A DNA stretch of 64,000 nt from Nocardia camponoti (GCF_014646135.1 NZ_BMMW01000002.1:1054001-1118000), one strand, 5' to 3'; shown: positions 24,115 to 33,879, counted from the stretch's first letter. The notes: generated by a model not told the origin, from the letters alone. Program-made: numbers and translations.

Positions 24115-27100
24115 CCTAGGTGCCAGCGCGTCACCCGTTAATCGAGCGCCGCTCGGTTGGCGCTGGTTCGTCGGTTCGGTAGTCCTCGCCTTCGTACTGA
24201 CCTTCGCGCAGGCACCCGGGCTCACCGTCGCAGATACCAAGTACGACCTCGCCGAAAACCCACTCGGCTTCCTCGCGCGCGCCGCGCACCTGTGGAACAG
24301 TCAGGCAACGCTGGGCCAGGTCCAAAACCAGGCGTACGGCTACTTCTTCCCACACGGCGCATTCTTCGCTCTCGGCGACCTGCTGTCGGTCCCCGCATGG
24401 GCAACCCAGCGCATTTGGTGGGCATTACTGCTGCTCGCGGGCTTTTGGGGCATCGTCCGACTGTGCGAAACGCTGGGCATCGGGGCGCGGGGTTCGCGGG
24501 TAATCGCGGGCATCGTTTTCGCGCTTTCGCCGAGAGTTTTGACAACCCTTGGCTCGATTTCGTCGGAAACGTTGCCGATGATGCTGGCGCCGTGGGTGCT
24601 GTTGGCGCCTGCGGCGTTGGGGGTGGGGATTGCGCGGAGGGGTGGGGCGCTCTCTCCTGCCGGGAGTGCGCTCGCGCTTGCGCTCATGGGGTCGGTTAAT
24701 GCCGTCGCTACTGTTGCCGCGTTTCTGCCCGCCGCGATCTGGTGGGCCTCGTATCGGCCCGATCGGCGGTGGGTTCGGTTCACGCTGGCCTGGACTCCGC
24801 TCTGCGTGCTCGCGACGTTCTGGTGGGTCGTTCCGCTGCTGCTGCTCGGCAAGGTCAGTCCGCCGTTTCTCGACTTCATCGAATCGTCGGGCGTCACCAC
24901 GCAGTGGGCGTCGCTGAGCGAGGTTTTGCGCGGCACCGACAGTTGGACACCCTTCGTTTCGCCCGAGCGGATCGCCGGGGCGGTGCTGGTCACGCAACCG
25001 GCGGCTGTCCTCGCGACCGGGCTGCTCGCGGCGGCTGGCATGGCCGGACTCGCGCGGTCGACCATGCCCTATCGCGGCAGACTCGTGCTGATTCTCGGCG
25101 TTGGTCTCGCTGGCATTTGCGCTGGTTACGTCGGTGCGATGGGCGGCCCGTTCGCGGAATCGGTGCGCGTTTTCCTCGACGCGGGCGGCGCGCCGCTGCG
25201 CAATGTCCACAAGCTTGAACCGCTCATTCGACTGCCGCTTGTCCTCGGCCTCGCGCACCTGTTAGGCCACGTGCACCTGCCCGGTTCGGTGCCGTTCAAA
25301 CAGTGGCGAAGCGCGTTGGCGCACCCCGAACGCGACCGGGTTGTCGCCGTTGCGGCGTTGGTTGTCGCGGCGCTGACGCTGGCGACGTCGCTCGCGTGGA
25401 CCGGTCGGCTCGCCCCGCGCGGCGCCTACGACGAAGTGCCCGCGTACTGGTCGGAGACCGCCACATGGCTCGAACACAACGCCGCCGACACCCGCGCGCT
25501 CGTCGTCCCGGGCGCGCCCTTCGGCAGCCAAATATGGGGACTCACCCGCGACGAGCCCTTACAGGCGCTCGCGAAAACCCCTTGGGCAGTTCGCGATTCG
25601 GTGCCGCTGAACCCGCCGGGCGCGATTCGGGCGATGGATTCGGTGCAGCGGTTGATCGCGGATGGTCGCCCGTCGGCCGGACTCGCCGCGACGCTGGCCA
25701 ACCAGGGCATCGGCGTCCTCGTTGTGCGCAACGACTTGGACGCCGAAACTTCCCGCTCAACGCGCCCGCTGCTGGTCCACGCGGCAATTGATGGTTCACC
25801 GGGATTGACGAAGGTGGCACAGTTCGGCAGCCTGATCGGCCCGAAGGCGTCGGACGCGGGTTTGGTAGTCGACAACGACTTGCAACCGGCCTACCCGGCG
25901 ATCGAGATTTACCGGGTTGAGGTGCCGCCGCCGGGGACACCCGCGAGCCCCTCGGCCGCGCCGGGCGCGCACGCGACACCGAATCCGCGCGACAGCGGCA
26001 ACGCGGCGGGCCCAGATTCAGCTCCGGCGGGATCGCCAACCACTGTGCTCAGCGGCACTGGCGCGCCCGCATCGCTCGCCGGGGCCTACACCGTCGACCT
26101 CAACTCCGTCCCCGTCGTCGAGGGCGGTCCCGAAGTCCTCGAACGACTGCGACGCGACGGCGAAAACCCTTTGTCCCCTTACCTTTTCCGTGCCGATGCC
26201 GAACGCGCCGGGCTGCCCCCGCAACCAACTCTCCTCACCGACACGCCAATGGACCGCGAAACGGACTTCGGGCGCGTCGACAACCACAACTCCGCCGTGC
26301 GCGCCGCCGACGACGCCCGCCGCACGCACAACCTCATCCCCGACTACCCGGTCGCCGACACGCCCCTCGTGCGCGGCGAATGGTCGGGGGCGAAGGTGAC
26401 CGCGTCGAGTTCCGCAGCCGACGCCACCCAAATCGGCGGTTCGGCGCCAGCCAATTCGACCGCCGCCGCCGTCGACGGTGACCCGTCCACCTCCTGGATC
26501 AGCAACGGCGGCGAACCCGCGCTCGGCCAGTGGCTGCGCATCGATCTCGACAAACCCATCACCAGCGGGTCGCTCAACTTCACGACAAGTGCTGCGGCCC
26601 TTGGTGATCCGGTGAAGTGGGTCGAGGTGCGCACCGCGCGCGGCACCGTGTCCGCGCGCATTCCCGAGGCGGGCGAGGCGGTCAACGTCGCGCTGCCCGC
26701 CGGGCGAACGGATTGGGTGCAGATCACCGCGTCACGCACCGAAAAGGGCACGGCCGGTGGGCAATTCGGGATTAGCGAGCTAACCCTCGACGACTACTCC
26801 GTGCGCGACGCACCCAAGCGCGTCGACATTCGTCACCGCATTGTGCTGCCGGACGTCGCCGTCACGCCTACCGGATGGAGTCTCGGACAGGAATTCCCCG
26901 GTCGCAGTTCATGTTTCGACGGTCCCGACCGCGTGCAATGCGCCAAGGGGCTCGGGCTCCCCGCCGAAGAGCCCGGCGTCTTCGAGCGCACACTCGCTGT
27001 GCCGGAGCCGCTGGTCGTCACGCCATCCGTCACGGTTCGCGCCCGACCCGGCCCCGCGCTTGAGGACCTTCTCGCCGACCCCGCCCGGCCAATCGCGCGA

Positions 27101-28627
27101 GGGAAGGCCGACATCGCCGACCTGCGCGGCTCCGCATTCGCGGCGACCGACGGCGACCCGCGTACTGCGTGGATCGCACCGGAAACGACCGTCCGAACCG
27201 TCGCGGGCCCGAAACCCACACTGGAACTTGACCTTCCGGAACCGGAACTCGTCACCGGCTTGGACATCACCACCGCGCTTGGCAAGCTGCCAGCGACGGC
27301 GACGTCGGTCGCGGTGAATCTCGGCAACGGCCCGCAGGTCGTTGACCTGCCGGAACACCAGAATGGCGAACCCGTTCGCGTCGACCTTTTCCCCACGGTC
27401 ACCGACCACATCGAGCTGACGATCCAGACGTGGACCGACGTATTAGACCGCACCGCAGTAGGTTTCGTGCTCACGCAGCCAACAGGGCTGGCGGAAGTCG
27501 CGGTCGTCGGTCCGGCATATCCCGCGCCGCTGCCGGGCGACCGGGAAATCACGATCGGCTGCGACGCGGGCCCAGTTTTGACGGTCGCTGGTCGGACGGT
27601 GCCGACGTCGGTAACCGCGACAGCTGACGAATTGCGAAGCGGCGCACCAGTTTCCGCGACACCTTGCGACCCCGCGGCAATCGACTTACTCCCGGGCCAC
27701 CCGGACCTAATCGTGACCCCAAGCGACCTCTTCACCGTCGACGAAGTCCGCCTGACCCGCACCGACCTCGTCGACGGCCAGTCCGGCGCCGCCGATCCAA
27801 AACAGACCGCGCCCAACACCGGCGCTCCCGACCCGAAGCCACCCACGCCCAGCGCTGGCACCCCCGACCCGACACAGCCCGCGCCCAGCGGCGGCCCGCA
27901 CCCTGACGACGTCGCGCTGGGTCCGGAACGCGATCCCGTTCGCGACAACCACGCGAGCCCTCATTCCGGAACAGTCAGTCCAGAAAACCGTCCCGCGCCG
28001 AGCGAAACCACCTCATCAAACGCGAAACTCCTTGTCCTGCCGCTAAGTACAAACGTCGGCTGGGAAGCCCGCACCCCCGACGGCACCCTACTGAAACCCA
28101 TCGTCGTCAACGGCTGGCAACAAGCCTGGGTGCTGCCAGCGAGCACCCAAAGCCCCATCACCGTCTCCTTTCCCGCCGACCGCATCTATCGCGGCGCGAT
28201 CTTCGGCGGCCTCTTTCTCCTAATCCCGTTGGCGCTCTTGGCAATTCCCCGTCGTAAGCGCGAGGTAATCGACACGGAACCAGTCCCAACCTGGGCCCCA
28301 CGTTGGGTCGGCGGCATCGGCGTCGTCGCCCTGCTCACCGTCATCTCGGGACCGGCGGGCGCTGTCATCGCGGCAATTACCTTGGCGTGCACCAGGTTCC
28401 GCGAAACCCAACGCGCACTGCCGTGGATCGCGGGCATCGGTACTCTTGCTTCGGCGGCCGCCCTGTCGACCGGCACCTGGCGCTCGGGCCTGCCTTACAT
28501 GGGCGGTTCGCTCTGGGCGCAGGCCCCAGCGGTGATCGCCGTCGCGGCGGTCGCGGTGGCCGCCTTGCCACCGCGACGGTCCAGGCGCCGCGCAACCAAC
28601 CGCGCGGGCTCTTCGACCAGCCCGTAA
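23972..28627 (+). CDS. aftD: alpha-(1->3)-arabinofuranosyltransferase AftD
   Basis: A very large membrane GT-C enzyme of about 1,500 residues that adds alpha-1,3-arabinofuranose branches to arabinogalactan and lipoarabinomannan, using decaprenyl-phospho-arabinose. Similarity begins at PLGWRWFVGSVVLAFVLTFA and continues with ADTKYDLAENPLGFLARAAH. About the first 470 residues are multi-pass membrane. Two discoidin/CBM-like modules (DGDPSTSWISNGGEPALG near 836, DGDPRTAWIAPE near 1059) and four C-terminal helices follow. Two Pro/Ala/Gly-rich linkers look inserted. No ATG, GTG or TTG lies in frame near the conserved start; the GTG at 23972 inside DUF2613 is the nearest upstream, so the start is uncertain. 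Confidence 0.88.
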   Translation: MRLAARCSAPSPSSPSRPLSSRTPRLRSTAAATRVRRCSTLLNTAAADLGASASPVNRAPLGWRWFVGSVVLAFVLTFAQAPGLTVADTKYDLAENPLGFLARAAHLWNSQATLGQVQNQAYGYFFPHGAFFALGDLLSVPAWATQRIWWALLLLAGFWGIVRLCETLGIGARGSRVIAGIVFALSPRVLTTLGSISSETLPMMLAPWVLLAPAALGVGIARRGGALSPAGSALALALMGSVNAVATVAAFLPAAIWWASYRPDRRWVRFTLAWTPLCVLATFWWVVPLLLLGKVSPPFLDFIESSGVTTQWASLSEVLRGTDSWTPFVSPERIAGAVLVTQPAAVLATGLLAAAGMAGLARSTMPYRGRLVLILGVGLAGICAGYVGAMGGPFAESVRVFLDAGGAPLRNVHKLEPLIRLPLVLGLAHLLGHVHLPGSVPFKQWRSALAHPERDRVVAVAALVVAALTLATSLAWTGRLAPRGAYDEVPAYWSETATWLEHNAADTRALVVPGAPFGSQIWGLTRDEPLQALAKTPWAVRDSVPLNPPGAIRAMDSVQRLIADGRPSAGLAATLANQGIGVLVVRNDLDAETSRSTRPLLVHAAIDGSPGLTKVAQFGSLIGPKASDAGLVVDNDLQPAYPAIEIYRVEVPPPGTPASPSAAPGAHATPNPRDSGNAAGPDSAPAGSPTTVLSGTGAPASLAGAYTVDLNSVPVVEGGPEVLERLRRDGENPLSPYLFRADAERAGLPPQPTLLTDTPMDRETDFGRVDNHNSAVRAADDARRTHNLIPDYPVADTPLVRGEWSGAKVTASSSAADATQIGGSAPANSTAAAVDGDPSTSWISNGGEPALGQWLRIDLDKPITSGSLNFTTSAAALGDPVKWVEVRTARGTVSARIPEAGEAVNVALPAGRTDWVQITASRTEKGTAGGQFGISELTLDDYSVRDAPKRVDIRHRIVLPDVAVTPTGWSLGQEFPGRSSCFDGPDRVQCAKGLGLPAEEPGVFERTLAVPEPLVVTPSVTVRARPGPALEDLLADPARPIARGKADIADLRGSAFAATDGDPRTAWIAPETTVRTVAGPKPTLELDLPEPELVTGLDITTALGKLPATATSVAVNLGNGPQVVDLPEHQNGEPVRVDLFPTVTDHIELTIQTWTDVLDRTAVGFVLTQPTGLAEVAVVGPAYPAPLPGDREITIGCDAGPVLTVAGRTVPTSVTATADELRSGAPVSATPCDPAAIDLLPGHPDLIVTPSDLFTVDEVRLTRTDLVDGQSGAADPKQTAPNTGAPDPKPPTPSAGTPDPTQPAPSGGPHPDDVALGPERDPVRDNHASPHSGTVSPENRPAPSETTSSNAKLLVLPLSTNVGWEARTPDGTLLKPIVVNGWQQAWVLPASTQSPITVSFPADRIYRGAIFGGLFLLIPLALLAIPRRKREVIDTEPVPTWAPRWVGGIGVVALLTVISGPAGAVIAAITLACTRFRETQRALPWIAGIGTLASAAALSTGTWRSGLPYMGGSLWAQAPAVIAVAAVAVAALPPRRSRRRATNRAGSSTSP

Positions 28628-29676
28628 CTGGCGGCAGCGAGCGGCAACGTCAACAGGGTCGTCAAAACAAGCACGTAGCCGAAATTGCCGCTAAACGGGA
28701 CCAGCCCGAACACCGGGAAAACCACCGTGAGCAGCACAAGGTGCCACAGGAAAATGCCGTATGACCAGCGGCCGAGCGTCGCGGCGGGGCGCGAGTCGAG
28801 CATGCGGTGCGGCTCGGCTCGCAAAACAAGCGGGGCGATCAGCGCGAACCCGAGCACCATGCCCAACGCCATCTTCGCCGCGTACTGCCACGGTTCGGCG
28901 CGTTCAAGTCCGGCGGGGCCGCCGAATGGCGTCGCCGACAGGCAAAACGCGACAAGCGCCAACGGCCACATAATCGACCGACTCGCCCACCGCGCCCCCT
29001 GCGCACTCGGCAACTGCGCGAGTTCGGCAAGCAGCATCCCGGCCGCGAACCAGGGCAGATAGGCGGGCAGCCAGTTGTCGGCGTGGATCGCGTCGGGGGT
29101 CGGGACGGGCCAGAAGTTCCAGGTCAGCAGCACAATCGCGGAACCTGCGATGAGCGGAATTCGCCAGCGAGCGGCGTCGCCTTTCAATCGAACAAGGGCA
29201 AGCGCGAGCAACGGCAGCACGAGGTAAAACGCCACCTCGACCGACAAACTCCACATTTGCGTGAGCCCGTCTGTCAAGGTCAACGGGACGAAAACCTGCA
29301 GCAAGAACAGGTTCGAAATCCACACGCGAAGGTTCGCCGAATGCGCCGCCCCCGGCAGCAGAAGTAGGACAAAAACGACGACAACCCAGTACGCGGGCAG
29401 CACGCGCGCCACTCGATGCAATAGGTAACGTCCGGCACTCGGCGCCACCCCGAGCCCGCGCGCGGCCGCCGCGTGCGGTGCCCACAACAGGAATCCCGAC
29501 AGCGCGAAGAACAACGCGACGGCCATGTCGAAGCGTTCTGCGAGCGGCCCGAAAACCGGGATTCGCGTCGCGCCGGTCTGGAACGCGACGTGGGTGAACA
29601 GCACCCCGAGCGCCGCCAACCCGCGCATCCCCTCAAGTGCGGGGATGAACGTGCGGGGCGTTGGCTGAGAAGACAT
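28495..29676 (-). CDS. acyltransferase family 3 membrane protein (Rv0228-like)
   Basis: A 393-residue protein with about ten membrane helices. It begins with the conserved FIPALEGMRGLAALGVLFTH, whose histidine is the proposed catalytic residue of acyltransferase_3 proteins. ALFFALSGFLLW and LSVEVAFYLVLPLLAL are further family signatures. It probably moves acyl groups to envelope carbohydrates. The ATG at 29676 is chosen because the family starts at this point. The last 44 codons overlap the end of aftD on the opposite strand (133 bp). Confidence 0.88.
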   Translation of the reverse strand: MSSQPTPRTFIPALEGMRGLAALGVLFTHVAFQTGATRIPVFGPLAERFDMAVALFFALSGFLLWAPHAAAARGLGVAPSAGRYLLHRVARVLPAYWVVVVFVLLLLPGAAHSANLRVWISNLFLLQVFVPLTLTDGLTQMWSLSVEVAFYLVLPLLALALVRLKGDAARWRIPLIAGSAIVLLTWNFWPVPTPDAIHADNWLPAYLPWFAAGMLLAELAQLPSAQGARWASRSIMWPLALVAFCLSATPFGGPAGLERAEPWQYAAKMALGMVLGFALIAPLVLRAEPHRMLDSRPAATLGRWSYGIFLWHLVLLTVVFPVFGLVPFSGNFGYVLVLTTLLTLPLAAASYGLVEEPARLVARRLDRRGGKAATATAATAITAGACAQSEPPM

Positions 29677-29784
29677 CGGAATCCAGTGTGCCTGGTCGGC
29701 GATTTGGCGGGCGCAGCGCGGCCGGTAGTAGCGGCAGACTGTTAGTGTCGGCAAATCCGTGGTCGAACAACGAGGAGAGTTTGC

Positions 29785-30969
29785 ATGGCACTGAGTGCCG
29801 GAACCAGAAGGACGGTCGCCTGCGTGCTCGTGGGTCTGGGTGCGGCATTGCTGGTCGCCGCGCTGATGATCCCCACGTATACGGTCAGCAAGGTCGCCAA
29901 GACTCCACTCGACCTTGAGATCACGACGATCGCGGTCAACCAGCCTGGGGAAGAGAGCCTAGTGCTCGATTCGAAGTCGCTCACCAGTGGCGACGGCGGC
30001 CCGGTTGTCAACAAAAACGTCCCGCTTGTCTCGCAGCGCTTCGTGACCGTCGAAGAACCTTCCGACGCGACCGAAATGACGCTCCAAGCTGGTCAAACGC
30101 TGCGTCGCACCGATGTGCAGGGCGACACCGGGCTGCTGACGGCGACCGTCGACCGCGTCACCATCGACCGCAAGTCCGGCGAACCTGTCGCCGCCGATCC
30201 GAACGGGTCGATCGCGGTCACCGTCAACAAGGACGGCTCGGTGAACGAGCCCGTGCAGCACACCGGCCTCGGCTACCGCTTCCCGATCGGCACGGAAAAG
30301 AAGACCTACCCGTACTTCGACATCAACGTGCGAAAGTCCTTCGACGCCAACTTCATCGAAGAGACCGAGATCAACAGCACGAAGGTGTACCACTTCCAGA
30401 CCGTCATCCCCGTGACGAGCACCTGGGACGTTGTTCAGTCGCCGACGAACCGGCTCACGCTGCCCGCGAATAAGTGGGGCCTTGAGGGCACCGACCCCGT
30501 CACGATGACGCGCTACTACACCAACGTCCGCGACCTTTGGGTCGAGCCGCAGACCGGCACTGTCGTCAAGGGCGGCGAGGCAATCCACCTGTTCTACGGC
30601 CGCTCACCGAACCAGCAGGACGTCACCGCGCTGAAGTCGCACATCGTTTTCGATGAAGCGACGGTGGAATCGCAGCTCGCGATCGCCAAGGAAAACACCG
30701 ACAAGATCAGCCTGTTCGGCCGAATCCTCCCGATCATCTTCGCGGTGCTTGGCGTGTTGGCGCTGGCAGGCGGCTTGTTCCTCGGTTTGTGGCGTGGTCG
30801 CGGGACGCCCGCGCACGCGGCCCCGCGAGGGGGCGCCCCGAACCCGCACGACGGCGACACCCAGGACCTGACCGGCTGGGATGACGACGACGCACCAACG
30901 ACCCAGTTCGAACGCGGCGATTACGACGCCCCGACTGAGCGGATCGAATTGGACAAACGCGACAAGTAA
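29785..30969 (+). CDS. DUF3068 (PorA-family) membrane protein, Rv0227c-like
   Basis: A 394-residue protein with an N-terminal anchor or signal (CVLVGLGAALLVAALMIPTY), a long extracytoplasmic beta-rich domain, and a second helix near residues 311-334 (ILPIIFAVLGVLALAGGLFL). The cytoplasmic tail is acidic and Thr/Asp-rich. This matches the DUF3068 family of mycolata, called PorA-like in some annotations; I recall Rv0227c as the homologue. The function is not settled. A strong terminator follows. Confidence 0.87.
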   Translation: MALSAGTRRTVACVLVGLGAALLVAALMIPTYTVSKVAKTPLDLEITTIAVNQPGEESLVLDSKSLTSGDGGPVVNKNVPLVSQRFVTVEEPSDATEMTLQAGQTLRRTDVQGDTGLLTATVDRVTIDRKSGEPVAADPNGSIAVTVNKDGSVNEPVQHTGLGYRFPIGTEKKTYPYFDINVRKSFDANFIEETEINSTKVYHFQTVIPVTSTWDVVQSPTNRLTLPANKWGLEGTDPVTMTRYYTNVRDLWVEPQTGTVVKGGEAIHLFYGRSPNQQDVTALKSHIVFDEATVESQLAIAKENTDKISLFGRILPIIFAVLGVLALAGGLFLGLWRGRGTPAHAAPRGGAPNPHDGDTQDLTGWDDDDAPTTQFERGDYDAPTERIELDKRDK

Positions 30970-30982
30970 GTTCAGTTCGCGG

Positions 30983-31010
30983 ACGGGCCCACGACATTTC
31001 GTGGGCCCGT
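30983..31010 (+). terminator. intrinsic terminator after the DUF3068 gene
   Basis: A perfect 12-bp stem (ACGGGCCCACGA and its complement) around CATT, followed by TTCTGTTTGT. It begins 14 bases after the stop. Confidence 0.9.
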
Positions 31011-31169
31011 TTCTGTTTGTGCAACTGGGTGGTTGCACAAAATGTGGCATATTCGTGCGGATTCGCGGCTTTAGGCCCTGAATTCGGGGGTTAGGGCGCG
31101 AACGTGCACGTTTATGCCATAGGGCTTGAGTATTCGGCTACTTGCGAGGCCCCTGTTCGCAGCGCGGTG

Positions 31170-31583
31170 GTCGCGATGATTGCGGTTGTCACCCAGGTGC
31201 TCCATGGCAAGGACCAGTCCACCGCAGATTGCGGCCGTCACCCAGGCTGCACCACCACGAGCGCCGGCCCGCAACGCGGGCGACGGCGACAATTGCGGTT
31301 GTCACCCAGGCCGCTCCACAGCGAGGACCAGTCCACCGCAGATTGCGGCCGTCACCCAGGCTGCACCACCACGAGCGCCGTCCCGCACCGCGGGCGACGG
31401 CGACAATTGCGGTTGTCACGCCAGCTGCTCGACGGCGAGTTCCGGTCTGCTGCACCGCCCCCGACCATCAGGGTCACCCCGGCCGCGCGAGCCCAAGTCA
31501 GCAGCACCGTGACCACGACAATTGTGGTCGGCGCCCCGGCCCACCACGCGAGCCCCTTCCGCAGCCCCGACGATCAACCGTCG
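31170..31583. repeat. 113-114 bp tandem repeats echoing the flippase 3' end
   Basis: Blocks beginning ATTGCGGTTGTCACCC recur at 31179, 31292 and 31406 (periods 113 and 114), with a half-unit ATTGCGGCCGTCACCC inside each. Weaker echoes continue to the flippase stop at 31584. Read on the minus strand the units encode VTTAIVAVAR, which resembles the flippase C-terminus GVTTAIVVVAVLR. The stretch 31011-31583 therefore looks like amplified, decayed copies of the gene's tail. No independent gene is supported there. Confidence 0.75.
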
Positions 31584-32999
31584 TTACTCAGGTTGCCGCA
31601 CCGTGCGAGCACCCGTCCGCAACACCGCGACCACGACAATCGCCGTCGTGACCCCAGCCACGCACACTGCGGTTGTGATCAGTCCGTTGATCGAGTGCGC
31701 GACGGTCAGCATCGCGACAACCTCGACGACCAGTCCGATCCAAGTGACCACCGCCAACGCCGTCCGCTCCACCGCGATCGCCGACAACATGGCCCCCTGC
31801 AGCACCGCCAATATCGCCCCATCCAGCGCGAACATCCACAGGAGCCCTTGAATCGGCGCATAATCGGACCCCGCGAATAACGGCGCGAGCGGTGCCGCGA
31901 TGGCCGCCCCGATCACCGCGAGCGTGCCAATTCCAACGAGCACCGTTAGCGCGTCCCGGATCGCCCGCGCCGAGTGCGCAGGCTGCGCCATCCGCGGGTA
32001 AAGCACAACCCCAACAGCGGCGGGCAACCAAAACGCGATCTTGGTAGCGATGGCACCGAGCGCATACCGGCTCGCATTGTCGGGATCAAGCACGATCCGC
32101 GAAACAATGAGATCGGCCGACGAGAGTGCCATAAGCGCGGCCTGTACCTGCACGGCCCGCAGCACGGGAACAACCCCGACGCGTCGGGTAGCCGTCGATG
32201 CGGTTGCCATATCCGAGGTACTGCGGAGCCCCGGGTGCTCGCGCCCACTCACGCCGCTCAGCTCCGGCGCCCCGCGCACGGCCTGCGGCTCGATTTCCGG
32301 CTGCTGGTCGGTCCAACTCAGGCCCGACACGTCGCGCGCACGTGGCCGGTCGACCGCCGATGGATCGCTAAGCCCCCCGCTCGCGTCTACCGTCGCCGAG
32401 CCGGCGCGCGCTCCGCCTCGCTCACTCCCGCGCGCGATGCGTCCCGCGATCACCGCCGCGACAGCGATGCCGCCGGTCGCCGCCCACAGCCCAGTCGCGG
32501 CCGTCCCGCCGACCGCCAACGCGCACAACGCAGGTGCGACGCGAGCCGATCCAGCAACGGCCAACACGACAGCAAGCGCACGAAACTTGTTGTGCCCCTG
32601 CAAGATTCCCTGCTCGCCGGAAACGAGCACCAGCACCGGCGCCGCACTCAACGCGCCAGCAGCAGCCCACACCCCAACGTTCAACACCGTCGAAACAATG
32701 GGAACAAGCACCGCCGCCGCGACCGCGACCAGCCCCGCGCACCGCAGTTGCGTCGACCGCACCGCGCGCATCCCAGCCCCCTGCACGATCTCGCGCGCGA
32801 CCACGTTCTGCAACGCGAGCGCAGGCACCGCACACAGCAACTGCACCGCGAGCAGACTGGCGAATTCGCTGTACCCGCCCACTCCAAGCCAGCGCCCAGC
32901 CAACAGTTGCAGCAGATACCCGGCGACATTGGCCGTCATCGCACCCGCCGTCACCCAGGTCAGATCAGCAACAACAGGCGGACGACGGACAAAAGACAC
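31584..32999 (-). CDS. polysaccharide flippase-like membrane protein (MATE/Wzx fold)
   Basis: From the GTG at 32999 the product is 471 residues with about twelve predicted helices. The start FVRRPPVVADLTWVTAGAMT and AGYLLQLLAGRWLGVGGYSE matches oligosaccharide flippase (Wzx/MurJ-like) proteins. A hydrophilic low-complexity loop sits in the middle (about residues 190-265). It probably flips a lipid-linked sugar for the envelope block encoded around it. The frame stays open for 84 codons upstream, but those are basic, repeat-like and without family similarity. A GGGAG sequence lies 10 bases before the GTG. Confidence 0.8.
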   Translation of the reverse strand: MSFVRRPPVVADLTWVTAGAMTANVAGYLLQLLAGRWLGVGGYSEFASLLAVQLLCAVPALALQNVVAREIVQGAGMRAVRSTQLRCAGLVAVAAAVLVPIVSTVLNVGVWAAAGALSAAPVLVLVSGEQGILQGHNKFRALAVVLAVAGSARVAPALCALAVGGTAATGLWAATGGIAVAAVIAGRIARGSERGGARAGSATVDASGGLSDPSAVDRPRARDVSGLSWTDQQPEIEPQAVRGAPELSGVSGREHPGLRSTSDMATASTATRRVGVVPVLRAVQVQAALMALSSADLIVSRIVLDPDNASRYALGAIATKIAFWLPAAVGVVLYPRMAQPAHSARAIRDALTVLVGIGTLAVIGAAIAAPLAPLFAGSDYAPIQGLLWMFALDGAILAVLQGAMLSAIAVERTALAVVTWIGLVVEVVAMLTVAHSINGLITTAVCVAGVTTAIVVVAVLRTGARTVRQPE

Positions 33000-33242
33000 G
33001 CGCCCATGCTCCCAGACCCGCAACGCCCCCGACCTCTCGCACCACACTCCCCCGCTTCGCCAGCGCGTCCGAGGCCGCACCGCGCACGCGCCACCCCGCG
33101 ATCGACACGGGGTGCTGGCACGCCCCAGGCCCTGAACCCAGCGGCCTCGGCGCACATGACGAGACCCCGCTCCACTGGCAGCATCGCCGAAATCCACAGC
33201 GCGAACACCCGCGCCGAAACTCGGGCGCGCCCAACGCCCCAT

Positions 33243-33303
33243 GATCAACACGCTTTGGCGGCGGCATCACCCGAGCGTTCACCTGCACAGCAGCGTGCTG
33301 ATC
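33243..33303. repeat. palindromic element copy 2
   Basis: The arms GATCAACACGCT (33243-33254) and AGCGTGCTGATC (33292-33303) differ from perfect symmetry at one base. This is the CACGCT subtype. Confidence 0.8.
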
Positions 33304-33497
33304 TTGATCCGCCAAACGCGGCCGCCCAGCAGCTCGGATCCAGGCTCACCTGCGGCCGAGGTCTCAGACCCCGAGCCCGCTGCAGAATCGCGTTCACAGC
33401 ATGCGCAGCCTCCGGAAAGACGCGGGGCACCCGTCAGCCCAAGCCCCGCGTCCCACGCTGCGAATGTCAGCCCTGTCGCGATCCGGGTGCTCGCTGC

Positions 33498-33562
33498 AAG
33501 ATCAACACGCTTAGGCGGCGGCATCGCCCGAGTCCTCACCTGCACAACAGCGTGCTGATCTT
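33498..33562. repeat. palindromic element copy 3
   Basis: The arms AAGATCAACACGCT and AGCGTGCTGATCTT, one mismatch in 14. CACGCT subtype, total 65 bp. Confidence 0.85.
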
Positions 33563-33764
33563 GATCCGCCAGACGCGGTCGCCCAGCAGCTCGGGTCCAG
33601 GCTCACCCACGGCCGAGGTCTCAGACCCCGAGCCCGCTGCAGAATCGCGTTCACACCAGCTGGCCGTGGCATGCGCGGCCTCCGGAAAGACGCGGGGCAC
33701 CCGTCAGCCCAAGCGCGTTCCACGCTGCGAATGTCAGCCCTGTCGCGATCCGGGTGCTCGCTGC

Positions 33765-33829
33765 AAGATCAGCACGCTTAGGCGGCGGCATCGCCCGAGA
33801 GCTCACCTGCACAACAGCGTGCTGATCTT
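33765..33829. repeat. palindromic element copy 4
   Basis: The arms AAGATCAGCACGCT and AGCGTGCTGATCTT are perfect over 14 bp. CACGCT subtype, 65 bp, ending 51 bp before the start of the gene at 33880. Confidence 0.88.
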
Positions 33830-33879
33830 GGTCCACCTGCACGCGACGTGGACGTGCGATCGGTCCGTATGGTGCTCGT

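Larger units (their letters stand above)
33243..33840 (+). repeat. tandem 257/267-bp units, two full copies and a partial third
   Basis: Unit 1 runs 33243-33499 (257 bp), unit 2 33500-33766 (267 bp) and the partial unit 3 33767-33840. Each starts with the palindromic element (GATCARCACGCTT) and continues with a shared block (CTCAGACCCCGAGCCCGCTG, then TCCGGAAAGACGCGGGGCAC and others). Unit 2 differs mainly by a 10-bp net insertion near 33655-33668. The close similarity points to recent duplication, perhaps by recombination between palindromes. Confidence 0.88.
33000..33879. other. 880-bp intergenic repeat region
   Basis: It separates the divergent flippase and membrane-protein genes. 33243-33840 is made of tandem 257/267-bp units that each carry a palindromic element. 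33000-33242 is GC-rich without a supported gene. Promoters for both flanking genes should lie here. Open frames across the region owe their length to GC bias. Confidence 0.7.

Noticed and set aside
26833..27948. A 371-codon Ser/Gly-rich frame antisense to aftD
   Set aside because: It is a shadow of the CBM-rich part of aftD; no family, no start signal.
33243..33840. CRISPR or IS element candidate
   Set aside because: Units of 257-267 bp contain no spacers or transposase; they are tandem duplications with palindromes.
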